From Lysobacter antibioticus (GTDB lineage Bacteria > Pseudomonadota > Gammaproteobacteria > Xanthomonadales > Xanthomonadaceae), in NCBI RefSeq assembly GCF_000731095.1, contig NZ_JMTZ01000010.1, positions 1 through 64,000 of the forward strand: DNA of 64,000 nt. The letters are read 5' to 3'. Shown here one piece after another: positions 8,964 through 17,760 of this stretch (positions are counted from its first letter, which is position 1; each line of letters begins with the position of its first letter). The position numbers and the translations under genes are program-made. The notes beneath the pieces were generated by a model. The model saw only the letters and a list, made by a program, of their open reading frames with translations, was not told the origin of the DNA and did no database searches.

Positions 8964-9881
8964 ATGTCCCGTTCCTTGCCTCGCGTCCTGAGTCTGAGTC
9001 TCGCCCTGAGCCTGGGTATCGCCGCCACCGCCGCCGTGGCCGGCCCGACCGAGGATCAACGCGCACGCGACGCGGTGCGCGTGCTCGGCGACATCCAGCA
9101 AATTCCCGAATCCTCGATTCCCGACAAGCTGTTCGACGAAGCGCGCGCGATCGTCGTGGTGCCCGACACCCTGAAGATCGGCCTGGTCGTCGGCGGTCGC
9201 CGCGGCCACGGCCTGGTCTCGGTCAAGAACCCGGACGGCACCTGGTCGAACCCGAGCTTCGTCAAGCTCACCGGCGGCAGCTTCGGCTTCCAGGCCGGCG
9301 TGCAGTCCTCCGACATCGTCCTGGTGTTCCGCGGCGACCGCGGCCTGGATTCGATCGTCAACGGCAAGGTCACCCTCGGTGCCGACGCCAGCGTCGCCGC
9401 CGGCCCGGTCGGCCGCACCGCCGCGGCCGCCACCGACGGCCAGCTCAAGGCCGAGATCTGGTCGTGGTCGCGCGCACGCGGCCTGTTCGCCGGCATCGCT
9501 CTCGACGGCGCCGCGCTGTCGATCGACGACGACGCCAACCAGGCCGTCTACGGCGAAGGCAGCACCCCGCGCATGATTTTCGAGGGCCGCGCGAACGGCC
9601 AGCCGTCCACTGCCGTGGTCGATTTCCGCGACCGTCTCGAAGAGGCCAGCGCGACCGCGCGCGCCAACCGCACCGCCGAGGACCAGCGCCCCGCGCTCGG
9701 CGCCACGGTCTATCCGGAATCCGGGATCACCCCCGCCCAAGCCGCGGCCGCTGCCCAGGCCGCGCCGGCGCGGACCCGCCTGGCGCCGGCCGAGCCGGCC
9801 CAGCCGCAGCCCGTTCAGGGCCAGCCGCAGCCGTTCGAGACCGTGCCGGCCAACCCGGCCAAGGTCGAACCGCTGCCCTGA
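8964..9881 (+). CDS. SYLF-domain (Ysc84-like) exported protein
   Basis: A protein of 305 aa. It has a Sec signal peptide (MSRSLPRVLSLSLALSLGIAATAAVAG). A SYLF lipid-binding domain then spans about residues 35-215, with DEARAIVVVPD, LVVGGRRGHGLVS and WSNPSFVKLTGGSFGFQAG. The C-terminal 70 residues are low-complexity, Ala/Pro/Gln-rich. SYLF domains bind phospholipid in yeast and plant proteins; bacterial homologues are periplasmic with unknown roles. The start at 8964 is chosen because it begins the signal peptide. It is monocistronic, upstream of tatABC. Confidence 0.85.
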   Translation: MSRSLPRVLSLSLALSLGIAATAAVAGPTEDQRARDAVRVLGDIQQIPESSIPDKLFDEARAIVVVPDTLKIGLVVGGRRGHGLVSVKNPDGTWSNPSFVKLTGGSFGFQAGVQSSDIVLVFRGDRGLDSIVNGKVTLGADASVAAGPVGRTAAAATDGQLKAEIWSWSRARGLFAGIALDGAALSIDDDANQAVYGEGSTPRMIFEGRANGQPSTAVVDFRDRLEEASATARANRTAEDQRPALGATVYPESGITPAQAAAAAQAAPARTRLAPAEPAQPQPVQGQPQPFETVPANPAKVEPLP

Positions 9882-10004
9882 TCGGCCTGCCGGTTGCGGT
9901 TCGATGGCGGCCGCATGACGGTTCGCCAACGGCCGCGCCGGTGCGTGACCGCAGGCTCATTAGCCCGTGGCCGGGCAGTGTCGATCTGTATCGGACGGCC
10001 GGTG

Positions 10005-10032
10005 CCGCAACCTTCTGTTACAAAGGTTGCGG
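10005..10032. promoter_or_regulatory. Perfect hairpin CCGCAACCTT-N8-AAGGTTGCGG upstream of tatA
   Basis: Ten-base perfect inverted arms around an 8-nt loop, about 115 bp before tatA. No T-tract follows, so a regulatory role (operator or mRNA-leader hairpin) or a transcript end for the SYLF gene is possible. What binds it, if anything, cannot be told from sequence. Confidence 0.45.
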
Positions 10033-10146
10033 TATCCTCACGGCCCCGGTTGCGCGCATCGACATCGCGCCGGCCGCGGACGAGCTGATCGGACCAGCCG
10101 GCTTGAGGTTCTCATCCACTATCAACGGGTTTAACGGGACACCGCC

Positions 10147-10380
10147 ATGGGCAGCATGAGTTGGATTCACTGGGTCGTCGTCCTGCTGATCGTCGTTCTG
10201 GTTTTCGGCACCAAGCGTCTGGGCAACATCGGCAAAGACGTCGGCGAAGCCGTGAAGGGCTTCAAGAAGGGCATGCACGACGACGACAAGCCGACGCAGC
10301 AGCTCAACGACGAAACCCGTCAAGACAACGCCTCCGACAAGACGCCGTCCTCGCGCAACGACGAGCACACCCCGCGCTGA
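10147..10380 (+). CDS. tatA: Twin-arginine translocase subunit TatA
   Basis: A protein of 77 aa. TatA polymerises in the inner membrane to form the route for folded Tat substrates. The single N-terminal helix ([17 protein letters not shown]), the [23 protein letters not shown] amphipathic helix (positions about 20-43) and the acidic polar tail are all present. It is the first gene of a tatABC operon, with tatB starting 49 bp later. Confidence 0.95.
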   Translation: MGSMSWIHWVVVLLIVVLVFGTKRLGNIGKDVGEAVKGFKKGMHDDDKPTQQLNDETRQDNASDKTPSSRNDEHTPR

Positions 10381-10429
10381 CGCTCGCGGCCCCGACGCGC
10401 TCCGCCCTTCCGCAGGCCAGCCCCAGACC

Positions 10430-10942
10430 ATGTTCGACATAGGCTTCTCGGAAGTCTTCGTGATCGCGATCGTGGCTTTGATCGTGCTCGGTCCCGAACG
10501 CTTGCCCAAGGCCGCGCGTTTCGCCGGTCTGTGGGTGCGGCGCGCCCGGGCGCAGTGGTATTCGGTCAAGTCCGAACTCGAGAACGAGCTTGCCGACGAA
10601 GACCTCAAGCGCAGCCTGCGCCAGGCCCAGGACGATCTGCGCGACGTGCAGGGCCAGTTGCGCGACAGCGGCCGGGCCATGCGCGACGAAGTCGATGCCA
10701 TGAACCGCAGCATCGCCGCGCCGGTCGGCGCCGCCGCCAGCCAACCCGAGGACGTCCCCGCCGACAGCGCGACCGCCTCCGGCGACGCGCATGGCGCCGA
10801 GCCGGCTTCAACCGAGCCGGCTGAGCAAGCGCCGGCCGAGCCGGCCGCGGACGCACCGCCGACCCACGATTACGCCAGCGCCGCCTTGCCGGACTACCGG
10901 CCTTCCTCCAAGACACCGACGCCGAACGATGAGCGACGCTGA
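10430..10942 (+). CDS. tatB: Twin-arginine translocase subunit TatB
   Basis: A protein of 170 aa. TatB pairs with TatC to recognise twin-arginine signal peptides. The MFDIGFSE start with its conserved Glu, the short hydrophobic helix VFVIAIVALIVLGPERLP and the following amphipathic helix identify it. A long coiled Gln/Arg/Asp-rich region and an Ala/Pro/Glu-rich tail (about 110-170) follow. Its end overlaps the start of tatC by 14 bp. Confidence 0.94.
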   Translation: MFDIGFSEVFVIAIVALIVLGPERLPKAARFAGLWVRRARAQWYSVKSELENELADEDLKRSLRQAQDDLRDVQGQLRDSGRAMRDEVDAMNRSIAAPVGAAASQPEDVPADSATASGDAHGAEPASTEPAEQAPAEPAADAPPTHDYASAALPDYRPSSKTPTPNDERR

Positions 10943-11747
10943 ATCCCGCGCGCCGCAAGCCGGCGGCCCCGGCGACGATGCCTCGCCCGAACCGCGTCTG
11001 CTCGATCACCTGATCGAACTGCGCGCACGCCTGCTGCGCGGCGTGACCGGCCTGATCGTCGTCTTCCTCGGTTTTCTGCCGTTCGCCAACAAGCTCTATC
11101 ACTACCTGGCGACGCCGCTGCTGGCCAAACTGCCGGCCGGCAGCCAGCTGATCGCGGTGGAAGTCGCCTCGCCGTTCTCGGCGCCGCTCAAGCTGGCGTT
11201 CTTCGCCGCGCTCATGGTCACCATGCCGTGGCTGCTGTATCAGGCCTGGGCCTTCGTCGCGCCCGGCCTGTACCGGCGCGAGAAACGCCTGGCCCTGCCG
11301 CTGCTGGTGTCGGCGCTGGTGTTGTTCTACGCCGGCTGCGCGTTCGCGTTCTTCCTGGTGTTGCCGTCGGTGTTCGGTTTCCTGGTCAAGGTCACCCCGG
11401 TCGGCGTGGCGATGATGACCGACATCAACGCCTACCTGGATTTCGTGCTGATCCTGTTCCTGGCCTTCGGCATCAGCTTCGAGGTGCCGGTGGCGCTGGT
11501 GATCCTGGCCCTGCTCGGTTGGGTCACCCCGGCCCAGCTCAAGGAAGCGCGCGGTTACGCGGTGGTCGGCATCTTCGTCATCGCCGCGGTGATCACCCCG
11601 CCGGACGTGGTCTCGCAGCTGATGCTGGCGATTCCGATGTGCATCCTCTACGAGATCGGCATCATCGCCGCGAAGTGGGTGGCCTCCGACCGTCGCGACC
11701 GCGACGGCGAGGACGACGCTTCGACCGGGGACGCGCGCGACCGATGA
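10929..11747 (+). CDS. tatC: Twin-arginine translocase subunit TatC
   Basis: A protein of 272 aa. TatC is the polytopic receptor for Tat signal peptides. Six membrane segments are recognisable. The cytoplasmic N-terminal LLDHLIELRARLL motif, the PWLLYQAWAFVAPGLYRREKR loop (about residues 100-120) and the later FGISFEVP and DVVSQLMLAIPMCILYE blocks are characteristic. The start lies inside tatB and the stop overlaps the next ATG, so the whole cluster is coupled. Confidence 0.96.
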   Translation: MSDAESRAPQAGGPGDDASPEPRLLDHLIELRARLLRGVTGLIVVFLGFLPFANKLYHYLATPLLAKLPAGSQLIAVEVASPFSAPLKLAFFAALMVTMPWLLYQAWAFVAPGLYRREKRLALPLLVSALVLFYAGCAFAFFLVLPSVFGFLVKVTPVGVAMMTDINAYLDFVLILFLAFGISFEVPVALVILALLGWVTPAQLKEARGYAVVGIFVIAAVITPPDVVSQLMLAIPMCILYEIGIIAAKWVASDRRDRDGEDDASTGDARDR

Positions 11748-12445
11748 GCGCACCGGCGAGCGCGCCGGCCGGGTTCTGGCCGCGCTACGCGGCCTGGTCG
11801 CTGGATGCGGCCGCGGTCGCCGCGGCGACCAGCGTCATCGGCGCCGGCCAGTGGCTGGCCCTGGCCGAATCGGCCCGGCGGGCCTATGCGGCGATGGCTG
11901 CACGCACCGCCGAGGTGATGGCCGATTCGGTGCTCGACGACCTGTCATTCGGCGGTTTCGCGCAACGGCTGCTCGCCGATCCGGCCCTGCATGCGGCGGC
12001 CACGACCACGGTGACCGCACTGACCGCGCTGGTGTTCGGCTGGATGCTCGCCTTCGCACTGCTCGGCGCGGTGTATGAGCTCGGTTTCGTGCTGTCGCCG
12101 TGGCAGGCCACGCCCGGCAAGCGTGCGCTGGGGCTGCGCGTGACCGGCATGGACGGACAGGCGCTTGGCCTGGGCCGCATCGCCCTGCGTTATTTCGGCG
12201 GCGGTCTGTCGTGGCTGAGCTTGAACATCGGCCATCTGCTGGCGATGGCGAAACCCGAACACCGCGCCTTGCACGACCGCCTGGCCGGTGCGCGGGTGGT
12301 GCGCGACGGCGACGCGCGCATGCCGCTGTGGGGTTGGGCCTGGGTGTTGCTGCAGCTGTCGGCGACCTTGTTCGCGATGGTCCGGCTGTTCGGCGCGATG
12401 CAGGCCACGATGGACGCGGCCGTGTATCAGGCCGGCGGCCTGTAG
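11744..12445 (+). CDS. RDD family membrane protein
   Basis: A protein of 233 aa. The RDD domain is shown by RYAAWSLDAAAVA in the first helix, then SPWQATPGKRALGLRVTGMDGQ between helices and RALHDRLAGARVV near the end, giving about four to five membrane segments. RDD proteins are integral membrane proteins, often suspected of transport or ion homeostasis. The ATG overlaps the tatC stop (ATGA), which makes it the fourth gene of the tat operon. A link to Tat secretion is inference from coupling only. Confidence 0.88.
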   Translation: MSAPASAPAGFWPRYAAWSLDAAAVAAATSVIGAGQWLALAESARRAYAAMAARTAEVMADSVLDDLSFGGFAQRLLADPALHAAATTTVTALTALVFGWMLAFALLGAVYELGFVLSPWQATPGKRALGLRVTGMDGQALGLGRIALRYFGGGLSWLSLNIGHLLAMAKPEHRALHDRLAGARVVRDGDARMPLWGWAWVLLQLSATLFAMVRLFGAMQATMDAAVYQAGGL

Positions 12446-12467
12446 CTCACCAGCCGCTACCGTGGGC

Positions 12468-13400
12468 TCAGGCTTCCAGCTGTCCCGGACGCGGCGTCGA
12501 TGAGGCCTGCTGCGTGACCGGCTGTTCGCCCTGGCCGAACACGTCGCGCCAGGCGTAGTAACAAGTGCCGACCATGACCACCACCACCACCGCGCCGTAG
12601 GCCAGGTACAACGAGGCGGCGAGCAGGGCGCCGACCACCGGGTGGATGAGGCTGCCGATCTGCACCAGCACGATCGCGATCACGCTCGCCAGCACCGCCG
12701 ACACCACCACGCCGAGCACGAACAGCATCGCCGCGAGCAGGTAGGCGCCGAGGTTCCACAGCGAGGCGCTGACGCTGCGCTTGACCGCATCCGACAGGCT
12801 CAGCCCCGAGAACATGATCAGCGGCACCGAGATCAGCAGGATCGCGTTGCTGAAATAGTTGAACAGGAACTGCACCAGCATCATCAGGCCCGGGTGATCG
12901 GGCTCCGGTGCCGTGGCGACATGGCCGCTGAGCGCGCTGCGCATCATTTCCAGGTACTGCGGCCAGTAATCCTGGCCGGCCAGCCAGATCACCAGCGCGG
13001 TGCTGACCAGGGTCAGGGCGATCTGGATCAGGCCCAGCAGGGCGAGCGGGCCGGCCTTGCCCTGGCGCAGCGGCGCGAACAGGTCGCGCGCGCGCGTCGG
13101 CCGTCCGGCCTCGGCTTCGCGGATCACGTGCATGAGGCCGGCCAGCAGGATCGGCAGCAACAGCACCAGGGCGACGAACATCGGGATCAATGCGGTCGCG
13201 ACGCTGGCCATGTCGGGGTTGGCGCCGCCGGCGAGACTGCGCGCCGGGGTCGCCAGCACCAGCGCCAGCAGATACAGCACCGCCATGAACAGCACCGCGG
13301 CGCCGAAGATCGCGCGCGGATTGCGCGTGCCCAGGTTGATCGCGCGGATCAGCCATTGCACGCCGTGGGTCAGCGGTACCTTGCGCATCGGTGGGGTCAT
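12468..13400 (-). CDS. Polytopic membrane protein (BPSS1780-like)
   Basis: A protein of 310 aa with about six hydrophobic segments: residues 29-50, 67-95, 117-140, 175-200, 210-240 and 245-270. The N-terminal VPLTHGVQWLIRAINLGTRNPRAI resembles the BPSS1780 family of membrane proteins without known function. It is convergent with the RDD gene (22 bp apart) and downstream of the broken amidotransferase gene on the same strand. An internal ATG 12 bases downstream is an alternative start. Confidence 0.75.
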   Translation of the reverse strand: MTPPMRKVPLTHGVQWLIRAINLGTRNPRAIFGAAVLFMAVLYLLALVLATPARSLAGGANPDMASVATALIPMFVALVLLLPILLAGLMHVIREAEAGRPTRARDLFAPLRQGKAGPLALLGLIQIALTLVSTALVIWLAGQDYWPQYLEMMRSALSGHVATAPEPDHPGLMMLVQFLFNYFSNAILLISVPLIMFSGLSLSDAVKRSVSASLWNLGAYLLAAMLFVLGVVVSAVLASVIAIVLVQIGSLIHPVVGALLAASLYLAYGAVVVVVMVGTCYYAWRDVFGQGEQPVTQQASSTPRPGQLEA

Positions 13401-13503
13401 CGGATCGATCCTGGCCGTGGGGCCGTATTGCTCGGTGAATACGAAGTCGGTGCAACGAATGAGGCCGCACGGTCGCAGGCCCGCGACCGTGCGGACGCGG
13501 CGC

Positions 13504-14260
13504 TCAGCGCCCGTGCAGCGCGCGCGCGTGGCCGACGAAACGCCGCAGCACGCGCCGTGCGAACGGCGTGGCGCTGACGCTGCCGGCGATGGTCCGGGGG
13601 CAATGGCCTTCGTTGCGCAGCGCGTCCTGGCGCGCCCGCACATAGCCGCGCATATGCGTGGCGCTGAATTCGGGGTGGAACTGCACGCCCCAGGCGTTTT
13701 CGCCCCAACGGAAGGCGTGGCAGGCATCGTGGGCGGAACGCGCCAGCACGGTGGCGCCGTCGGGCGCGCGCAACACGGTCTGCAGATGCGTGGCCTGGGC
13801 CGGGAACTGGTTGGGCAGGCCGGCGAACAAGGGGTCGTCGCCGGCGCTGGCGTGCAGCTCTAGGCCGATCGTGCCCATCTCGCGGCCGGCCGGGTGGTTG
13901 CCGACTTCGCCGCCGAGCGCATGGGCCAGCAGCTGGTGGCCGTAGCAGATGCCGAACAGCGGCAGGCGCGCGTGCGCGGCGTCGCGCAACCAGGCGGCGC
14001 TGCGTTCGCTCCAGTCGGCGCGGTCGGTGACCATCGCGCCCGAGCCGGTGACGATGGCGCCGGCGAAGGGGGGAGCCGGTGACGATGGCGCCGGCGAAGC
14101 CTTCGCGGCTCGGCAGCGGCTCGCCGTGTTCGACGTTGACCACCACCGCCTCGTCGCGATCGAGCCCGGCTGCGACCCGGATCCAATGCGGAAAGCCGCG
14201 GTGGCGGCGCATGGAGGCGACCGGCTGGCCGGTCTCGAGGATCAGGAAGGGCGGATTCAC
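13504..14260 (-). pseudogene. Glutamine amidotransferase (class I, GMP-synthase-like), frameshifted by a 31-bp duplication
   Basis: The amidotransferase is split between two frames. The N-terminal part starts at a GTG at 14260 (NPPFLILETGQPVASMRRHRG...) and reads to GFAGAIVTGS. The C-terminal part (AMVTDRADW...) carries the nucleophile motif LFGICYGHQLLAHALGG, GVQFHPEFS with catalytic His and Glu, and ends at 13504. Between them a 31-bp unit is present twice in tandem (14042-14072 and 14073-14103 region), which shifts the frame by one. Removing one copy restores VTGSGAMVTD and a full-length protein of about 240 aa. Either a true disruption or a sequencing/assembly artefact is possible. Confidence 0.85.
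14042..14099. repeat. 31-bp tandem duplication inside the amidotransferase gene
   Basis: The 27-mer beginning GAGCCGGTGACGATGGCGCC and ending GGCGAAG occurs at 14042-14068 and again at 14073-14099, with the period of 31 made up by four G residues. Copies are identical, so the event is recent or artefactual. The period is not a multiple of three. Confidence 0.95.
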
Positions 14261-14360
14261 GGCGTGGCGGCAGGCGGGAGCGGTGCGAAACCAGGGGGAA
14301 AGCCCTGGCGCGCAAGGCTCGTCGCTATACTAACCCGCTTTGCTGCACTGCGATGAGACC

Positions 14361-15296
<936 letters not shown>

Positions 15297-15305
15297 CCCG
15301 CCGAA

Positions 15306-15345
15306 GCCCTTCCCCGCATGCGGGAGAGGGGTTGGGGTGAGGGCA
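15306..15345. repeat. CCCTTCCCCGCATGCGGGAGAGGGG dispersed hairpin
   Basis: An inverted repeat CCTTCCCCGCATGCGGGAGAGG followed by GGTTGGGGTGAGGG, in the 167-bp glyQ-glyS gap. It is the same family as the copy at 4578-4612. It lies inside a probable operon, so it could act as an mRNA-stability or attenuating hairpin, though that is inference. Confidence 0.6.
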
Positions 15346-15463
15346 GGCGCCTGAAGTCCGCCTGACCTCGCACCGAACACCTGCAGTTCGCTCGAATCTC
15401 ACCCACCTCGCCGCAGCAAGCGCGAGGCGTCTTCCCCGAAGACGAAAACGCAAAGGCATCCGC

Positions 15464-17560
15464 ATGAGCACGACGCAACCCCTACTGATCGAACTGGGCA
15501 CCGAGGAACTGCCGGTCAAGGCCCTGCCCGGTCTGGCCCAGGCCTTCTTCGATGGCGTGCTCGACGGTCTGCACAAGCGCGGCATCGGTTTCGATCGCGA
15601 AGGCGCCAAGCCGCTGTACACGCCGCGCCGCCTGGCCGTGCGCCTCAACGGCGTGGCTACCGAGCAGCCCGAGCAGAAGAGCGAAGTGCTCGGCCCCTAT
15701 CTCAACATCGCCCTCGACGCCGACGGCCAGCCGACCAAGGCGCTGCAGGGTTTCGCCCAGAAGGCCGGCATCGACTGGAGCGAGCTCGAACGCACCAGCG
15801 ACGCCAAGGGCGAACGTTTCGTCCACCGCGCGACCAAACCCGGCGCCGACACCGCCAGCCTGCTGCCGGACATCGTGCGCGAAGCGCTCGCGGCGATGCC
15901 GATCCCCAAGCCGATGCGCTGGGGCGACCACGACTACGGTTTCGCCCGCCCGGTGCATTGGCTGGTGCTGCTGCTCGGCACCGAGGTGGTGCCGGCCGAC
16001 TTGCTGGGCGTGCGCAGCGACCGCATGAGCCGTGGCCACCGCTTCATGCACGACAAGCCGGTCTGGTTCAGCGCGCCCGAGGACTATGTCGAATCCCTGC
16101 GCAGCGCCAGCGTGCTGGTCGACGCCGACGAGCGCCGCGAGCGCATCGTCCGCGAAGTCACCGCCGCGGCGCAGCAGGCCGGCGGCCAGGCGCGCATCGA
16201 CGAAGGCATCCTGGAAGAGGTCAACGGCCTGACCGAATGGCCGGTCGCCATCGCCTGCGGCTTCGAGAGCGAGTTCCTCGCCGTGCCGCAGGAAGCCTTG
16301 ATCGCGACCATGGAAGCCAACCAGAAATTCTTCCCGGTGCTCGACGCGCAAGGCCAGCTGACCGAGCGTTTCATCGGCATCGCCAACATCCAGTCCAAGA
16401 ACGAGGCCGAAGTCCGCAAGGGCTACGAGCGGGTGATCCGCCCGCGTTTCGCCGACGCCAAGTTCTTCTTCGACGAAGACCTGAAGCAGGGCCTGGAGTC
16501 GATGGGCGACGGCCTGAAGACGGTGACGTACCAGGCCAAGCTCGGCAGCGTGGCCGACAAGGTCGCGCGCGTCGCCGCGCTGGCCGCAGCGATCGCGCCG
16601 GCGGCAGGCGTCGACCCCGCGCAGGCGCGCCGCGCCGCGGAACTGTCGAAGAACGACCTGCAGTCGCGCATGGTCAACGAGTTCCCCGAATTGCAGGGCA
16701 TCGCCGGCCGTTACTACGCCCAGGCCGCGAACGAATCGGCCGCAGTCGCCGCGGCGATCGACGAGGCCTATATGCCGCGTTTCGCCGGCGATGCGATCGC
16801 GCCGTCGAAGCTGGGGCAGGTGGTCGCAATTGCCGAGCGTCTGGATACCTTGGCGGGCGGTTTCAAGGCTGGTTTACAGCCAACAGGTAATAAGGACGCA
16901 TTTGGTTTGCGCCGCGCTGGCTTGGGCTTAGCTCGAACTCTTATTGGGGGAGAGCATGACGCGAGCATCTGGAAGCTTGTCTTCGGAGCGGTCTCGGCGC
17001 AGCCGATTCAGTCATATGCAGGGCTGAGTGACGCTGAGACCAGCTTGTTAATTGTTGATTTTATTTATGACCGCTTGAGAGGGTTCTTCGCAGAGCGGGG
17101 CACGACTTCGCAACAGTTCGACGCGGTGAGAAGCATCGTTAATGAGGAGTCTTCGCTCATAGATTTTTCACGTCGTCTGGAAGCCATCGCCGAATTCGCC
17201 AAGCTGCCCGAAGCCGAAGCGCTGGCCGCGGCCAACAAGCGCATCCGCAACATCCTCAAGAAGGTCGACGGCGACGTGCCGACCGCGATCGACCCGGCGC
17301 GTTTCGTCGAGAGCGCCGAGCGCGAGCTCGCCGACGTCGTCGATGCCGCGATCGCCGATACCGATCCGTTGTTGGCGCAACGCGATTACGTCGCAGTGCT
17401 CGGCCGGCTCGCCCGCCTGCGTCCGCAGGTCGATGCCTTCTTCACCCACGTGATGGTCAACGTCGACGACCTGGCGGTGCGCAACAACCGTCTGGCCCTG
17501 CTGAAGCGTTTGTCCGACCGCCTCGGCAGCGTCGCCGCGATCGAGCATCTGTCGATCTGA
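15464..17560 (+). CDS. glyS: Glycine-tRNA ligase beta subunit GlyS
   Basis: A protein of 698 aa, normal for the family. The beta subunit binds tRNA and supports aminoacylation. It starts with [12 protein letters not shown] and has the [18 protein letters not shown] block, the [23 protein letters not shown] and [20 protein letters not shown] blocks, and the anticodon-binding C-terminal region. The reading frame is intact, but about 300 bp (16830-17175) have a different base composition and rare codons (TTA, ATT, AGA). By hand count 16861-17160 is about 53% GC. The encoded protein still fits the family, which suggests replacement by a lower-GC homologue rather than decay. Confidence 0.96.
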   Translation: MSTTQPLLIELGTEELPVKALPGLAQAFFDGVLDGLHKRGIGFDREGAKPLYTPRRLAVRLNGVATEQPEQKSEVLGPYLNIALDADGQPTKALQGFAQKAGIDWSELERTSDAKGERFVHRATKPGADTASLLPDIVREALAAMPIPKPMRWGDHDYGFARPVHWLVLLLGTEVVPADLLGVRSDRMSRGHRFMHDKPVWFSAPEDYVESLRSASVLVDADERRERIVREVTAAAQQAGGQARIDEGILEEVNGLTEWPVAIACGFESEFLAVPQEALIATMEANQKFFPVLDAQGQLTERFIGIANIQSKNEAEVRKGYERVIRPRFADAKFFFDEDLKQGLESMGDGLKTVTYQAKLGSVADKVARVAALAAAIAPAAGVDPAQARRAAELSKNDLQSRMVNEFPELQGIAGRYYAQAANESAAVAAAIDEAYMPRFAGDAIAPSKLGQVVAIAERLDTLAGGFKAGLQPTGNKDAFGLRRAGLGLARTLIGGEHDASIWKLVFGAVSAQPIQSYAGLSDAETSLLIVDFIYDRLRGFFAERGTTSQQFDAVRSIVNEESSLIDFSRRLEAIAEFAKLPEAEALAAANKRIRNILKKVDGDVPTAIDPARFVESAERELADVVDAAIADTDPLLAQRDYVAVLGRLARLRPQVDAFFTHVMVNVDDLAVRNNRLALLKRLSDRLGSVAAIEHLSI

Positions 17561-17583
17561 GTTCGGGCACCTCGCAGAAAACG

Positions 17584-17609
17584 AAAGGCCGGCGCAAGCC
17601 GGCCTTTTT
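17584..17609 (+). terminator. Rho-independent terminator after glyS
   Basis: Stem AAGGCCGGC / GCCGGCCTT with a GCAA tetraloop, followed by TTT, 24 bp after the glyS stop. It serves the glyQS transcript. Confidence 0.85.
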
Positions 17610-17702
17610 GTTGCGTGCGGTTACGGTGCGGCCGAGTCTCATCGGACCCGAGGTCGTGCGCCAGACGAATCCGCGGCCTCGGCTCTGTTGCGAGTAGCCA
17701 TG

Positions 17703-17730
17703 AAAAAGGAGCCGGCTTGCGCCGGCTCCT
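17703..17730 (-). terminator. Rho-independent terminator after the TonB-dependent receptor gene
   Basis: Read on the minus strand: a 10-bp perfect stem AGGAGCCGGC / GCCGGCTCCT around GCAA, followed by TTTTT. It lies 31 bp past the receptor stop and shares its loop and core with the glyS terminator that faces it. Confidence 0.85.
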
Positions 17731-17760
17731 CGTTTCACGCTGCAAATTCCCGAGTCGAAC

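Noticed and set aside
8720-10159. A plus-strand frame across the SYLF gene and the tat leader
   Set aside because: It is a shifted frame of the SYLF gene; the product is Arg-rich with no structure.
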